A DNA stretch of 64,000 bases from Pseudonocardiaceae bacterium YIM PH 21723 (GCA_003600225.1 QZFT01000028.1:40778-104777); one strand, 5' to 3'. Positions 16,377 through 27,574 are shown, numbered from the stretch's first letter. Notes: generated from the sequence alone by a model not told the origin. Program-made: numbers and translations.

Positions 16377-17122
16377 GCGCACTCAACGGCAAGATCGCCC
16401 TGGTCACCGGCGGCAGCAGGGGAATCGGCCGGGCCATCGCCGAGCGGCTGGCCCACGACGGCGCCCAGGTCGTCGTGCACTACGGCAGCAACGAGACCGC
16501 CGCCAAGGAGACCGTCGCCGCCATCGAGGCCGCAGGCGGCAAGGCCGTCGCCGTGCGGGCCGAACTGGGCGTGCCCGGCGACGTGGACACCCTCCTCAGT
16601 GGACTGCGCGAGCATGTGTCCGAAGTGGACATCCTGGTGAACAACGCGGCCATCGCCCGGGGCTACAGCATCGAGACGGCCACGGAGGAGGAGTTCGACG
16701 CGCACTTCGCGATCAATGTGAAGGCGCCGTTCTTCCTGACCCAGCAACTGCTTCCGCTGCTGCGGGACGGCGGGCGGATCATCAACATCTCCTCCGGCGT
16801 CACCAGGGTCGCGTTCCCGGAGAACATCGTCTACGCGGTGTCCAAGGGTGCCCTCGACGTCTTCGGCCACACCCTGGCCAAGCACCTCGGACCGCGCGGC
16901 ATCACCGTCAACACCGTGCACCCCGGGTTCACCGAGACCGACATGGCGGCGAAGTTCCTGAACTCCACCCCGGAGATCCGGGCCGAGGCAGAAGCGGTGA
17001 CCGCCCTCGGCCGGCTCGGCAAGCCCGAGGACATCGCCGACGCGGTCGCCTTCCTGGCCTCGGATGACGCCCGGTGGGTAACCGGTACTACGGTCGACGT
17101 CAGCGGAGGTATCGCACTGTAG
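16373..17122 (+). CDS. Short-chain dehydrogenase/reductase, SDR copy 4
   Basis: The 249-residue last copy starts at GTG 16373, overlapping the stop of copy 3; a much longer frame from 15539 is only a shadow. It carries TGGSRGIG, NNAA, Ser141, Tyr154 and Lys158. It is one residue shorter before the NNAA motif (HVSEVDILV in place of HGVDRLDILV). The C-terminal VDVSGGIAL is like copy 2. No terminator hairpin is evident in the 160 bp after it. Confidence 0.9.
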   Translation: MSALNGKIALVTGGSRGIGRAIAERLAHDGAQVVVHYGSNETAAKETVAAIEAAGGKAVAVRAELGVPGDVDTLLSGLREHVSEVDILVNNAAIARGYSIETATEEEFDAHFAINVKAPFFLTQQLLPLLRDGGRIINISSGVTRVAFPENIVYAVSKGALDVFGHTLAKHLGPRGITVNTVHPGFTETDMAAKFLNSTPEIRAEAEAVTALGRLGKPEDIADAVAFLASDDARWVTGTTVDVSGGIAL

Positions 17123-17281
17123 GAGCGAAGCGGGCGGACATTGAGCGCTCAGAGTGAGTAGGCGATCTACACCCGGAGCTACCTGCTGTTTCCTGGCTAG
17201 GCATCATGTGATCGAGTAGGCATGGTCACGGACGCGTATCGCTGCTACGAAGGAACCACCGTCAGCGACAGAAAGGGAGCC

Positions 17282-18334
17282 ATGGACAGCCTGGGTGCTC
17301 TGTCCGCCCGCTTTCGGGAGTTCGCCGAACGGGAATGTCACGGCGCGTCTCCGCTGTACGAGGCCCTGTGCCTGGGGCTGGCGGAGGACGCTGAGCTGCT
17401 GGAATTCATGCTGGATGCACCCGAGACGCAACGCAGGCCCAACCTGATCCTGGCCGTGCTGCACGACCTCACCCTCACCGGCGCGCCCGAACTTGCGCCG
17501 TACATCATCGGCGGCACCTCACCGGAGGACCGCGATCCGGTTCCGGGTATGCGCGAACTGATGATGCGCAACCGATCCCGGATCCGCGCGGCGTTGAACA
17601 CCCACATCACCCAGACCAACGAACCGGGCCGCAGCGCGGCGCTCATCCCGGCGCTGAACACGGTCGCCAAGCAGCACGGTTCGCTGGCACTGCTGGAAGT
17701 CGGCGCCAGCGCGGGGCTGAACCTGTTGTACGACAGGTACACCTACTACTACGCCGACACGAAACTCGGCGCCGACAGCGGCTGCGTGGTGCCCGTGGAA
17801 CAACTCGGCGCGATGCCACCGGTCCACGAGTTCCCCGACGTGCCCTGGCGGGTCGGCCTGGACACCGCGCCCATCGACCTGCGGCAGCCGGAACAGGCCC
17901 GCTGGCTGCTGGCATGCGTGTGGCCAGACCACGTCGAGCGGCTGCACCGGTTGCGGGCCGCGATCAGCATCGCCGCCACCGATCCCGCTCCCCCGGTGCT
18001 GCGGCACGGCGGCGCGATCGAGTCGGTGCTGCGGTTCGGCCAGGACGCCCCCGAGGATCTGCACCTCTGCGTGTGGCACAGCTGGGCCGCCTGTTATCTG
18101 GACGAGGACGATCAGCGCCTGTTCACCGAGCAACTCCTGGAGCTGTCCCGCATCCGCCCGATCACCTGGCTGACCATGGAACGCGCGCCGGAGGTACCCG
18201 CCCTGCCCCTGCCGCCGGGACCGACCACGGACAGCACCGTCGCCATGATCGAACTGGCCGGAGGTGAGGTCGTTGTGAGCAGATTGCTGGCCGACGCGCA
18301 CTCCCACCTGCAGTGGCTGGACTGGAAGGCTTGA
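17282..18334 (+). CDS. DUF2332 family protein
   Basis: The 350-residue protein starts at ATG 17282 with GAAAGGGA upstream; a frame from 17222 is possible but has no site. It matches the DUF2332 family of actinobacteria: LLEVGASAGLNLLYDRY at about residues 140-156 resembles a nucleotide- or SAM-binding loop, and GGAIESVL and CVWHSWAACYL are typical later segments. A methyltransferase-like fold has been suggested for such proteins by their GASAGLNL motif; the activity is not established. It is cytoplasmic and transcribed alone. Confidence 0.75.
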   Translation: MDSLGALSARFREFAERECHGASPLYEALCLGLAEDAELLEFMLDAPETQRRPNLILAVLHDLTLTGAPELAPYIIGGTSPEDRDPVPGMRELMMRNRSRIRAALNTHITQTNEPGRSAALIPALNTVAKQHGSLALLEVGASAGLNLLYDRYTYYYADTKLGADSGCVVPVEQLGAMPPVHEFPDVPWRVGLDTAPIDLRQPEQARWLLACVWPDHVERLHRLRAAISIAATDPAPPVLRHGGAIESVLRFGQDAPEDLHLCVWHSWAACYLDEDDQRLFTEQLLELSRIRPITWLTMERAPEVPALPLPPGPTTDSTVAMIELAGGEVVVSRLLADAHSHLQWLDWKA

Positions 18335-18592
18335 GCCCGGTCACAGCACCTTGACCGGCCTTGGAACCCGGGCGCATAGTCTCCGGGGTTTCCTTCCCGA
18401 GGGCGCGAAAGGGGGTGGCGGGTGTATGAGTCCCGACGGTAGTAGTCCGACGCGGAGCCGGCCTCCGCATCTCGCCGCGACCCCCGTTCCACCGTCCGCC
18501 TGAGTACCCGGCGGTCCGGTCGCGGACGTCCTTCTCTTTCATTCCACTGTGGACCTTTGCTGTCCGCAGAATGACTTCCTTGGGGGAATGTC
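18335..18592 (+). promoter_or_regulatory. 258-bp leader of the NRAMP-like gene
   Basis: The gap before the transporter is long for this genome and rich in short hairpins, for example GCGGAG-CCGGC-CTCCGC around 18455-18471, plus a run GAAAGGGGGTGGCGGG. It ends in a pyrimidine-rich stretch and GGGGG before the ATG. I could not match it to the M-box or yybP-ykoY consensus. It may hold a structured, metal-responsive 5' UTR, or simply a promoter. Confidence 0.35.
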
Positions 18593-20284
18593 ATGTCTCC
18601 ACGTCCAGATTCGGCGCGCCTCGACAGCGCGCACCAGGGCGACATCGTCGGCGCCCTGGGCACCATCTCCGCACGGGACACCGGTTCCCGCGGCACCCTG
18701 CGGCAGCGGTTGCGCACGCTGCTGGTGATCATGGGTCCCGGCCTGATCGTGATGGTCGGCGACAACGACGCGGGTGGCGTGGCCACCTACGCCCAGGCGG
18801 GCCAGGACTACGGCATGGGTCTGTTGTGGACACTCGCCCTGCTGGTCCCGGTGCTGTACGTCAACCAGGAGATGGTCGTCCGGCTCGGCGCGGTGGCCGG
18901 GGTCGGCCACGCCCGGCTCATCTTCAGCCGGTTCGGCCGGTTCTGGGGCTCGTTCAGCGTGATCGACCTGTTCGTGGTCAACGCGTTGACCCTGGTCACC
19001 GAGTTCATCGGCGTCTCGCAGGCGCTGGGCTACTTCGGCATGCCCCAGTGGCTGGCGGTGCCGCTCACCGCGGTGCTGCTGTTCGTCATCGTGGCCGGCG
19101 GATCGTTCCGCAGCTGGGAACGGTTCCTCTTCGTGCTGATCGCGTTGAACGTGCTGATCGTGCCGATGGCGTTGCTGGTCAAGCCGAATCCCGAGGTCGT
19201 CGCGAGTGGACTGATCCCCGGATTCCCCGGCGGGCTCACCTCGGATCTGCTGCTGCTCGTCGTGGCGATCGTCGGCACCACCGTGGCGCCGTGGCAGCTG
19301 TTCTTCCAGCAGTCCAATGTGGTCGATAAGCGGATCACCCCGCGGTGGATCCGGTACGAGCGGGCCGACCTGTGGATCGGCATCGTCGTGGTGATGCTCG
19401 GCGCGACGGCCCTGATGGCGGTCACCGCCTTCGGGCTGCACGGCGTGGCGGGCGAGTTCACCGACACCGGGGCGGTCGCCGAGGGCCTGCGGCGGCACTC
19501 GGGCCACACGGTGGGCGCGTTGTTCGCGATCCTGCTGCTGAACGCCTCCCTGGTCGGGGCCAACGCGGTCGGTCTGGCCACCACGTACACGCTGGGCGAC
19601 GTGCTCGGGAAGCGGCACTCGCTGCACTGGAAGCCGTCCCAGGCGCCGTTGTTCTACCTGGCCTACGCCGGACTGCTGGCCATGGCGGCGGCCGTGGTGC
19701 TGATCCCCGGATCACCGCTCGGCCTGATCACCCAGGGCGTGCAGGCGCTCGCCGGGGTGCTGCTGCCCTCGGCGACGGTGTTCCTGGTGCTGCTGTGCAA
19801 TGACCGCGCGGTGCTCGGCCCGTGGGTGAACACGGTGCGGCAGAACATCATGGCGGCGGTCATCGTGTGGGCGCTGGTGCTGCTGTCCCTGGCACTGACC
19901 GCCGCGACGATCTTCCCGGAACTCCAGGCCCACACGCTGAAACTGGGCTTCGCGGCGGGCGGCCTGATCGGCCTGCTCGGTGGGCTGCTGATCTGGGTGG
20001 CGAGCCGGGTCGCCGCCCGCCGCCGGGCGGTGATCACTGCCCGGCAGCTCGGCGGCCTGGATCCGGCGGAGGTCGAGGACCTGGCGGAGGCCGTGTCCGG
20101 CAAGGAGCGGCGAGCGCTCAGCGAGGCCGACCGCATGTCCTGGCAGACTCCGGCGCTGGACAGCCTGCCCAGGCCGGAGTTCTCCCCGCTGCGCAAAGCG
20201 GGCCTGCTCACCCTGCGCGGCTATCTGGTCATCGCGGTCACCCTGGTGGTCATCAAGATCACCGAGCTGGCCCTCGGTTACTGA
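18593..20284 (+). CDS. NRAMP-family metal transporter with altered metal site
   Basis: The 563-residue membrane protein has about 11-12 helices and the NRAMP layout. The TM1 metal motif, normally DPGN, reads GDNDAGG (56-62). The TM6 motif, normally MPH, reads APW (232-234, in GTTVAPWQLF). Loss of the TM6 methionine removes the soft ligand that favours Mn/Fe over Mg/Ca. The NRAMP-related Mg transporters also lack this Met, so Mg or a broad divalent substrate is possible. Residues 470-540 form a cytoplasmic insert before a last helix. The start at 18593 follows GGGGG. It may be regulated through its long leader. Confidence 0.8.
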   Translation: MSPRPDSARLDSAHQGDIVGALGTISARDTGSRGTLRQRLRTLLVIMGPGLIVMVGDNDAGGVATYAQAGQDYGMGLLWTLALLVPVLYVNQEMVVRLGAVAGVGHARLIFSRFGRFWGSFSVIDLFVVNALTLVTEFIGVSQALGYFGMPQWLAVPLTAVLLFVIVAGGSFRSWERFLFVLIALNVLIVPMALLVKPNPEVVASGLIPGFPGGLTSDLLLLVVAIVGTTVAPWQLFFQQSNVVDKRITPRWIRYERADLWIGIVVVMLGATALMAVTAFGLHGVAGEFTDTGAVAEGLRRHSGHTVGALFAILLLNASLVGANAVGLATTYTLGDVLGKRHSLHWKPSQAPLFYLAYAGLLAMAAAVVLIPGSPLGLITQGVQALAGVLLPSATVFLVLLCNDRAVLGPWVNTVRQNIMAAVIVWALVLLSLALTAATIFPELQAHTLKLGFAAGGLIGLLGGLLIWVASRVAARRRAVITARQLGGLDPAEVEDLAEAVSGKERRALSEADRMSWQTPALDSLPRPEFSPLRKAGLLTLRGYLVIAVTLVVIKITELALGY

Positions 20285-20292
20285 GGTAATGG

Positions 20293-20763
20293 CTAGGTGG
20301 CGGTGGCCACCGGCTCGTGGTGGATGGGAAAGTTGATCGAGCGGGCGATGAAGCAGTATTTGTGCACCTCGGCGTGCAACGAGTTCGCCTGCTCGATCCG
20401 GGCGGGGTCGGTGATGACCGCCCTCGGCCGCAGGGTGATCTCGGTGAACTGACCGCCGCCCTTGCCGTCCTCCTCCATGGTGCCGGTGGCCTCGTCCACA
20501 TACTCGGTGACGATGATGCCCGCGCGCTGCGCCAGCCACAGAAAGGTCAGCATGTGGCACTGGGACACCGAGATGACCAGCAGTTCCTCCGGGTTCCACC
20601 GGGACGCGTCCCCGAAGAACGCCGGGTCGGCGGATCCCTGCAGCAACGGCTTTCCGTCGGCCCGCACGTCGTGGGCGCGGGTGTAGTCCTTGTAGCCGCT
20701 GGTGCCGGTGCCCTGGTTGCCGGTCCACTCCACGGTCAGCGTGTAGCCGTGTTTTCTCCCCAT
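20293..20763 (-). CDS. OsmC-family peroxiredoxin-like protein
   Basis: The 156-residue protein starts at ATG 20763 (MGRKHGYTLTVEW). It has the two OsmC cysteines: Cys69 in VSQCHMLTFLW and Cys137 in EVHKYCFIARSINFP. The family reduces organic hydroperoxides in the cytoplasm. WNPEELLVISVSQCH is a signature helix. It lies head to head with a membrane-protein gene whose start is within 60 bp, and tail to tail with the NRAMP gene (8 bp between stops). Length and motifs are normal. Confidence 0.88.
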   Translation of the reverse strand: MGRKHGYTLTVEWTGNQGTGTSGYKDYTRAHDVRADGKPLLQGSADPAFFGDASRWNPEELLVISVSQCHMLTFLWLAQRAGIIVTEYVDEATGTMEEDGKGGGQFTEITLRPRAVITDPARIEQANSLHAEVHKYCFIARSINFPIHHEPVATAT

Positions 20764-20815
20764 GACCATCACCCTAGAGCTTGATCACGCAACCTGTTGG
20801 CCCCCGGTACGTCAC

Positions 20816-21745
20816 ATGAACATGACTGGGGAGTCTCCGCCACGGGCGAGAGTGGCAACGTCGATGGTCCAGGTCGTGGGCGCCGGGCTGATCTGCGGGG
20901 TGGCGGTGATCGCCACCCTGACGCTGGCTGTGACCCACGATGAGCCGCTGATCGTGCCGGTCGGCGCGCTGCTGCTGGTCGTGCTGCTGTACGGGCTGGC
21001 CACCCTCACCCACGAGGCCTCCGTGCTCACCTGGACACCTGTTCGCCGGGTGCTGTGGGCGGTGCTCACGGTCGCACTCGGCATCGGCCTGGCCCTGGTG
21101 ATCCTGGAGGGGACCCGGGAAGCGGAGCGGATCAGCGCGAGCGTGCACCAGCGATCCGAGTCTCCGCTGGGGCTCACGGCGATCGTGGTGCCGTTCGTGC
21201 TGGCCGCCGGTCTCCTGCTCCGTTCCTGGTACCTCCGGCTGATGTTCGTCGCCGCCGGAGTGGTCCTGCCGCTGGTGCTCTGGATCGCGATCCTGCCGGA
21301 TCCCAGGGCGGCCGAGGTGCGGCTGGCGCACGCGAAGCTGGATCGCTCGACCCTGTTCTCCCTCGATCTTCCGGGCTACGCCGCGTACCCGGACCAGCCT
21401 TTCGGTGCTCCCCGGGTACATCCGGAGTCCAGCACCGATCCGGCTCGCGACATCGCCGTGACGCTGGAGTCCGGTGCCATCTGCCCGACGCCGGCCTGGG
21501 TGGTCTGCGAGCCCGAGGGGCACACACTGACCTACCGCAGGATGAGCAACGGCGAATCCGAGTACATGGCCGTCCGCGGCGAGCGGGTCCGGGTGAAGGT
21601 GCACGGCGGTGCGGCCGTGGATCGGGAGACCCTGCGGGCCGCGATCCAGGGCATCCGACAGGTATCCGACGAGCAGGTCCGCAAGGCGCTGCCGCCCGCG
21701 TCCGGCGTCACCGTGTTCGCCGTGCTGAAGGGCGTGTTCTCCTAG
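20816..21745 (+). CDS. Polytopic membrane protein (MTGE paralogue 1)
   Basis: The 309-residue protein has five predicted membrane segments in its first 165 residues, followed by an extracytoplasmic domain of about 140 residues. The start could be ATG 20816 or 20822; the second gives MTGES, which is the start shared with two downstream genes. Its paralogue is the 22309-23637 gene: both have the same helix arrangement and end in a similar (R/G)xRxxSDxxV segment. The function is unknown. It forms a compact unit with the acetyltransferase 10 bp downstream. Confidence 0.65.
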   Translation: MNMTGESPPRARVATSMVQVVGAGLICGVAVIATLTLAVTHDEPLIVPVGALLLVVLLYGLATLTHEASVLTWTPVRRVLWAVLTVALGIGLALVILEGTREAERISASVHQRSESPLGLTAIVVPFVLAAGLLLRSWYLRLMFVAAGVVLPLVLWIAILPDPRAAEVRLAHAKLDRSTLFSLDLPGYAAYPDQPFGAPRVHPESSTDPARDIAVTLESGAICPTPAWVVCEPEGHTLTYRRMSNGESEYMAVRGERVRVKVHGGAAVDRETLRAAIQGIRQVSDEQVRKALPPASGVTVFAVLKGVFS

Positions 21746-21754
21746 ACTGGTCGC

Positions 21755-22312
21755 ATGACTGGGGAATTCACCATCCGTCCTGGCGGGCCGGATGACCTTG
21801 AGACGTTGCTGACCATGTTCGACGACGCGGTGGCCTGGTTGGTCGCCCAGGGCAGGACCGGGCAGTGGGGCACGGAGCCCTTCTCCACGATCCCCCGCCG
21901 CCGGGACAGCGCGCAGGACCTGGCGACCAGTGGCGGACTGCACCTCGCGGAGATCGACGGCCGGCCCGCGGGCGCCCTGGTGGTGACGGAGCAGCCTTTC
22001 GAGCACATCCCGGCGGTCGACGAGCGGGAACTGTACGTCCGGCTGCTGCTCACCGCGCGCGAGTTCACCGGGCACCGCGTCGGCGGCCGGCTGCTGGATC
22101 ACGCGCGCGCCATCGCCGGGGAACGGGGTATCGGCCTGTTGCGCGTCGACTGCTGGGCGGGCGGCGACGGCCGGCTCGTCGCCTACTACACCGGGCAGGG
22201 CTTCACGCCGACCGAGCAGTTCACCGTGCGCGACTGGACCGGGCAGGTACTCGCCCAGCGACTGGAGCACCCAGGCAACCACCGGGATGCGGTCACGTCC
22301 CATAATTCGTGA
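21755..22312 (+). CDS. GNAT-family N-acetyltransferase
   Basis: The 185-residue protein has a GNAT fold. The acetyl-CoA loop appears as TGHRVGGRLLDHARAIAGERG (about 106-126), after the strand ELYVRLLLT. The aromatic FxxxxxF(T) end is near the C-terminus. It begins MTGEF, the same first codons as the flanking membrane proteins. The stop overlaps the next start (GTGA). The acceptor substrate is unknown; location between two membrane paralogues suggests envelope or peptide modification, by context only. Confidence 0.8.
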   Translation: MTGEFTIRPGGPDDLETLLTMFDDAVAWLVAQGRTGQWGTEPFSTIPRRRDSAQDLATSGGLHLAEIDGRPAGALVVTEQPFEHIPAVDERELYVRLLLTAREFTGHRVGGRLLDHARAIAGERGIGLLRVDCWAGGDGRLVAYYTGQGFTPTEQFTVRDWTGQVLAQRLEHPGNHRDAVTSHNS

Positions 22313-23637
22313 GTATGACTGGGGAATCATCGTCCCGTGCCCGGCTGCTGGCCTCGTCCGGCGCCCAGGTGCTGCTGGTCGGAGTGCTGGCCGGCATCCT
22401 GCTGCCGACCGTCGTGCTGATGACCGTGTTCCTGCTGGACGAGCACATCGCCGTCCGCGGCCAGCTGCTGCGGGGCGCACTGCTGGTCGGTGCGGAGATC
22501 GCCCTGGTCCTGGGCGTGTTGTTCGGCATCGGCACGATCACCGCGCCGGCTTCCCGGTGGACCGGCGGCCGCGCGGGGCGGGTGTTGTGGGCGCAGGTGA
22601 TCCTGGTGCTGGGCACGGTTCTGCTGATCGGCGGCCAGGCGGTCAACGAGGCGGGCAGGCTGCGGCTGGAGGATCAGCTCCCGTTCGGCGTGCTGTTCGG
22701 CGTGCCCTATGCCCTGGTGGCCGCGATGCTGCTGCGGCACCGCTGGACGGCCCTCGGGGCGGTGGTGGTCACCGCCGCGCTGATCGTGTCCGGGGTGATC
22801 GCCACACTGCCGCCGCAGAGCCTGAACGGCAGGCTGGCGGAGACCGGCACCAGCCGCTCGGCGATGCTGTCCACCTCGGTTACCGGGTATGAGACGGACA
22901 CCGCGGCCAATTGGACGGAGCTACGGCTGCGCCCGGTGGGCGGAGCGGGCTCCTACCACCACGTGGAGCTGATCGGCTGCGAGGTCACCGAGACCGGGGA
23001 GTGCTACTGGGTCAACCCCGGGTACCGGCTGGACAAGTTCACGTCCACTGTGGACTCCCCCGGGCTCACCTATTACCGGGGGACGAGCAAGCACGGCTAC
23101 GTCCGCGTCCTGTCGGGCAATCGGCAGCTGCAGGTGTACGGATCCCTGGAGGAGAGCCAGGAACTGCTGCGCACGGTGGCGTTGACCGCGCGGGAGGCGA
23201 CCGAGCAGGAGCGGAGCCGGTTCAACACCAGCAAGGGGAACTTCCTGTACTGGTTCGACCTGGCCGGCTGGGAGCCGGACTGGATGAACACGCACATGCT
23301 GCAGTTCAAGCCGACCGATCCGCGACTGGGCCCGAACGGCCGGACCATCACCGTGCGCACGGTGCCCGGGCAGCCATGCCCGGAGCTGGGTTGCGAGCGG
23401 GAGGAACCGGGTCTGCTGTTCCGCACGGCGCCGGATGGCGGTCCGATCTACTGGCTGACCCGTGATGGGCACACCATCCAGGCAACCGGTGGCGCCGGGG
23501 TGGACCGCTCGGTGCTGCGTACCGCGATCCTGGGCGTGCGGCCCGCGTCCGATGCCGAGGTCTCGCAGCGCATGGGGCCGGCCATCCCGAGGCATCCTCT
23601 GGAGCGGCTACGCGACTGGTCCCGGCGACCGCTCTAA
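22309..23637 (+). CDS. Polytopic membrane protein (MTGE paralogue 2)
   Basis: This is a 442-residue paralogue of the 20816-21745 protein. Five hydrophobic segments lie in the first 170 residues, then an extracytoplasmic part of about 260 residues with two similar sections. Cysteine pairs occur near GCEVTETGECYW and CPELGCEREEPG. The start may be GTG 22309 (overlapping the previous stop) or ATG 22315, which gives MTGESSS. It converges with the VapC gene with a 4-nt stop overlap. No function is known. Confidence 0.65.
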   Translation: MSMTGESSSRARLLASSGAQVLLVGVLAGILLPTVVLMTVFLLDEHIAVRGQLLRGALLVGAEIALVLGVLFGIGTITAPASRWTGGRAGRVLWAQVILVLGTVLLIGGQAVNEAGRLRLEDQLPFGVLFGVPYALVAAMLLRHRWTALGAVVVTAALIVSGVIATLPPQSLNGRLAETGTSRSAMLSTSVTGYETDTAANWTELRLRPVGGAGSYHHVELIGCEVTETGECYWVNPGYRLDKFTSTVDSPGLTYYRGTSKHGYVRVLSGNRQLQVYGSLEESQELLRTVALTAREATEQERSRFNTSKGNFLYWFDLAGWEPDWMNTHMLQFKPTDPRLGPNGRTITVRTVPGQPCPELGCEREEPGLLFRTAPDGGPIYWLTRDGHTIQATGGAGVDRSVLRTAILGVRPASDAEVSQRMGPAIPRHPLERLRDWSRRPL

Positions 23638-24035
23638 ATGGCGTGTACTTCGACCAAACGCTCCAGGCCGACGAAGTCCTTCGGGTTGCGGGTCAGCAGT
23701 GGCATCGCATTGGTGGCAGCCGTCGCGGCGATCTGCAAATCCAGGCGTCGACCACGCGGATTTCTGTTGATCTGCCTGAGCGTGCTGGCCATCACGCCAT
23801 ACATTTTGGCTGCCTCCAGGTCGTACGGCAGGATCTCAAAGTCCCTCAAGAATCCGTAGAACCGCTCGGTTCGCCTCGCCCTGAGCAGCGGGTCAGCTAC
23901 ATCAAGACCGAAGGCAAGCTCACCCAAAACGACAGCTGTGATCACCGCTGGGACCGAAATCCATTCCCCCAAGTCGAGTTTATCGACGTCGATGGCCACC
24001 GAAGTGTCGTAGACAACGGCCTCATGCCTCATCAA
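23634..24035 (-). CDS. vapC: VapC-like PIN-domain ribonuclease toxin
   Basis: The 133-residue PIN-domain protein carries the acidic residues of the family: Asp10 (VYDTSVAID), Glu39 (VVLGELAFG), Asp99 (RRLDLQIAA) and Asp120 (TRNPKDF). PIN toxins cut specific RNAs when freed from their antitoxin. The start overlaps the antitoxin stop by 4 nt (ATGA), typical of toxin-antitoxin pairs. An alternative start one codon later (MRHEAVV) is possible. The 3' end overlaps the convergent membrane-protein gene by 4 nt. Confidence 0.88.
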   Translation of the reverse strand: MMRHEAVVYDTSVAIDVDKLDLGEWISVPAVITAVVLGELAFGLDVADPLLRARRTERFYGFLRDFEILPYDLEAAKMYGVMASTLRQINRNPRGRRLDLQIAATAATNAMPLLTRNPKDFVGLERLVEVHAI

Positions 24036-24361
24036 GCGTCGCGCTCCCGTTCAGCGCGCCGCCGCTCGGCTTCTTCCCAGGGATCAGTCGGCTCATCAGG
24101 GCCGAGCCAATCATTCATTTCGGCGATGTCCCGGAGCCACGCAGCGGAATCGATCGGCGGCAACTTACGGAACCTCGCCTGGATCTCGCCGCCGGTAAGC
24201 CGCCGCCGGCCAGTCTGCACACTCGCACCGTGCGGCACGATGTCGGCGATCGGCTTGCCATTGCGCGTGACCGTAAAGCTCTCGCCAGAATCGACTCGCC
24301 GCATGATCTCGGCGTTGTCGTTGCGCAGTTCGCGCTGACTGATCAACTCATGCATGGTCAC
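24032..24361 (-). CDS. vapB: Phd/YefM-type antitoxin partner of VapC
   Basis: The 109-residue protein has an N-terminal Phd/YefM-like DNA-binding fold (ELISQRELRNDNAEIMRRVDSGE, then FTVTRNGKPIADIVP) and a charged, Trp-rich C-terminal tail. The tail would wrap the toxin and is rich in Glu and Arg at the end (DPWEEAERRRAERERDA). It is first in the operon and would repress it. The start could also be the second ATG (MHELISQ, 24355). The family call is firm; partner specificity is inferred from overlap. Confidence 0.85.
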   Translation of the reverse strand: MTMHELISQRELRNDNAEIMRRVDSGESFTVTRNGKPIADIVPHGASVQTGRRRLTGGEIQARFRKLPPIDSAAWLRDIAEMNDWLGPDEPTDPWEEAERRRAERERDA

Positions 24362-24402
24362 AGCGTAGCACTATGCACACAATTACTCGATGGAGCTACA
24401 CC

Positions 24403-25389
24403 TTAGCTACGGAAGGCGTGCAGGATCTGGTCGGCGGCCAGCGCCGCGGTCAGGTCGCCGCTCTCCACCTGCTTCTCCACGTCGGCGATCACCGCGCGCA
24501 CTCCGGGGTGCGATTTGAGCTGCGCGAGGAGCCGCTCGCGGACCATGGCCCAGGTCCAGTCCACCTGCTGGCGTTGCCGTTTCGCGCTCAGCTCGCCGAG
24601 TTTGTCCAGTGTGGACCGGTGTTTCTCCACTGTGGACCAGACCTCGTCCACCCCGGTGGAGTCCAGCCCGGAACAGGTGAGCACCTGCGGGATCCACGAA
24701 GCCGAGCCGGGCGGGTGGATGAGCCGGATGGCGCCGGTGAGTTCCCGGGCGGCCTTCTCCGCGTCCTTGCGGTGATTGCCGTCGGCCTTGTTCACCGCGA
24801 CGATGTCGGCGAGCTCCAGGACGCCCTTCTTGATGCCCTGCAACTGATCCCCGGTCCGGGCCAGGGTCAGCAGCAGGAAGCAGTCGACCATGTTGGCCAC
24901 GGTGGTCTCGGACTGGCCGACGCCGACCGTCTCGATCAACACCACGTCGTATCCGGCCGCCTCGACCAGCACGATGGTCTCCTGGGTGGCGCGGGCGACG
25001 CCGCCGAGGGTTCCGGAGGTGGGCGACGGCCGGATGAACGCGTTCGGCTCGACGGCGAGCTTGGCCATCCGGGTCTTGTCGCCCAGGATGCTGCCGCCGG
25101 TCCGGCTGGACGACGGGTCCACCGCCAGCACGGCGACCTTGTGCCCATCGCCGGTCAGCGCGGTACCGAGGGACTCGATGAAGGTGGACTTGCCGACGCC
25201 GGGCACGCCGGTGATGCCCAGCCTGCGGGCCTTCCCGGCATGCGGCAGCAGCTCCACCAGGAGCTTGCCCGCCTGCTCGCGGTGATCTTCCCGGGTGGAC
25301 TCGACCAGGGTGATCGCCCTGGCGAGCGTGCCCCGGTCACCGGCCAGGACGCCTTCCGCGTACGCGGCGAGGTCGATCTTGCGGGCCAT
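24403..25389 (-). CDS. meaB: MeaB/ArgK-type GTPase chaperone of methylmalonyl-CoA mutase
   Basis: The 328-residue G3E-family GTPase has a Walker A GVPGVGKST at 61-69, the switch/base-2 region SSRTGGSILGDKTRM, Asp-containing LIETVGVGQSE, and NKADG for guanine specificity. MeaB protects and reactivates the adenosylcobalamin-dependent mutase. It is the third gene of the mutA-mutB-meaB operon, only 2 bp after the mutB stop. The length is normal. It is cytoplasmic and acts in propionyl-CoA/methylmalonyl-CoA metabolism. Confidence 0.93.
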   Translation of the reverse strand: MARKIDLAAYAEGVLAGDRGTLARAITLVESTREDHREQAGKLLVELLPHAGKARRLGITGVPGVGKSTFIESLGTALTGDGHKVAVLAVDPSSSRTGGSILGDKTRMAKLAVEPNAFIRPSPTSGTLGGVARATQETIVLVEAAGYDVVLIETVGVGQSETTVANMVDCFLLLTLARTGDQLQGIKKGVLELADIVAVNKADGNHRKDAEKAARELTGAIRLIHPPGSASWIPQVLTCSGLDSTGVDEVWSTVEKHRSTLDKLGELSAKRQRQQVDWTWAMVRERLLAQLKSHPGVRAVIADVEKQVESGDLTAALAADQILHAFRS

Positions 25390-25391
25390 GG

Positions 25392-27574
<2,183 letters not shown>

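Noticed and set aside
18335..18592. M-box or yybP-ykoY riboswitch before the NRAMP-like gene
   Set aside because: I could not find the conserved GGUGAGGCUCC or GGGGAGUAG elements of these classes, so only an unspecified leader is reported.
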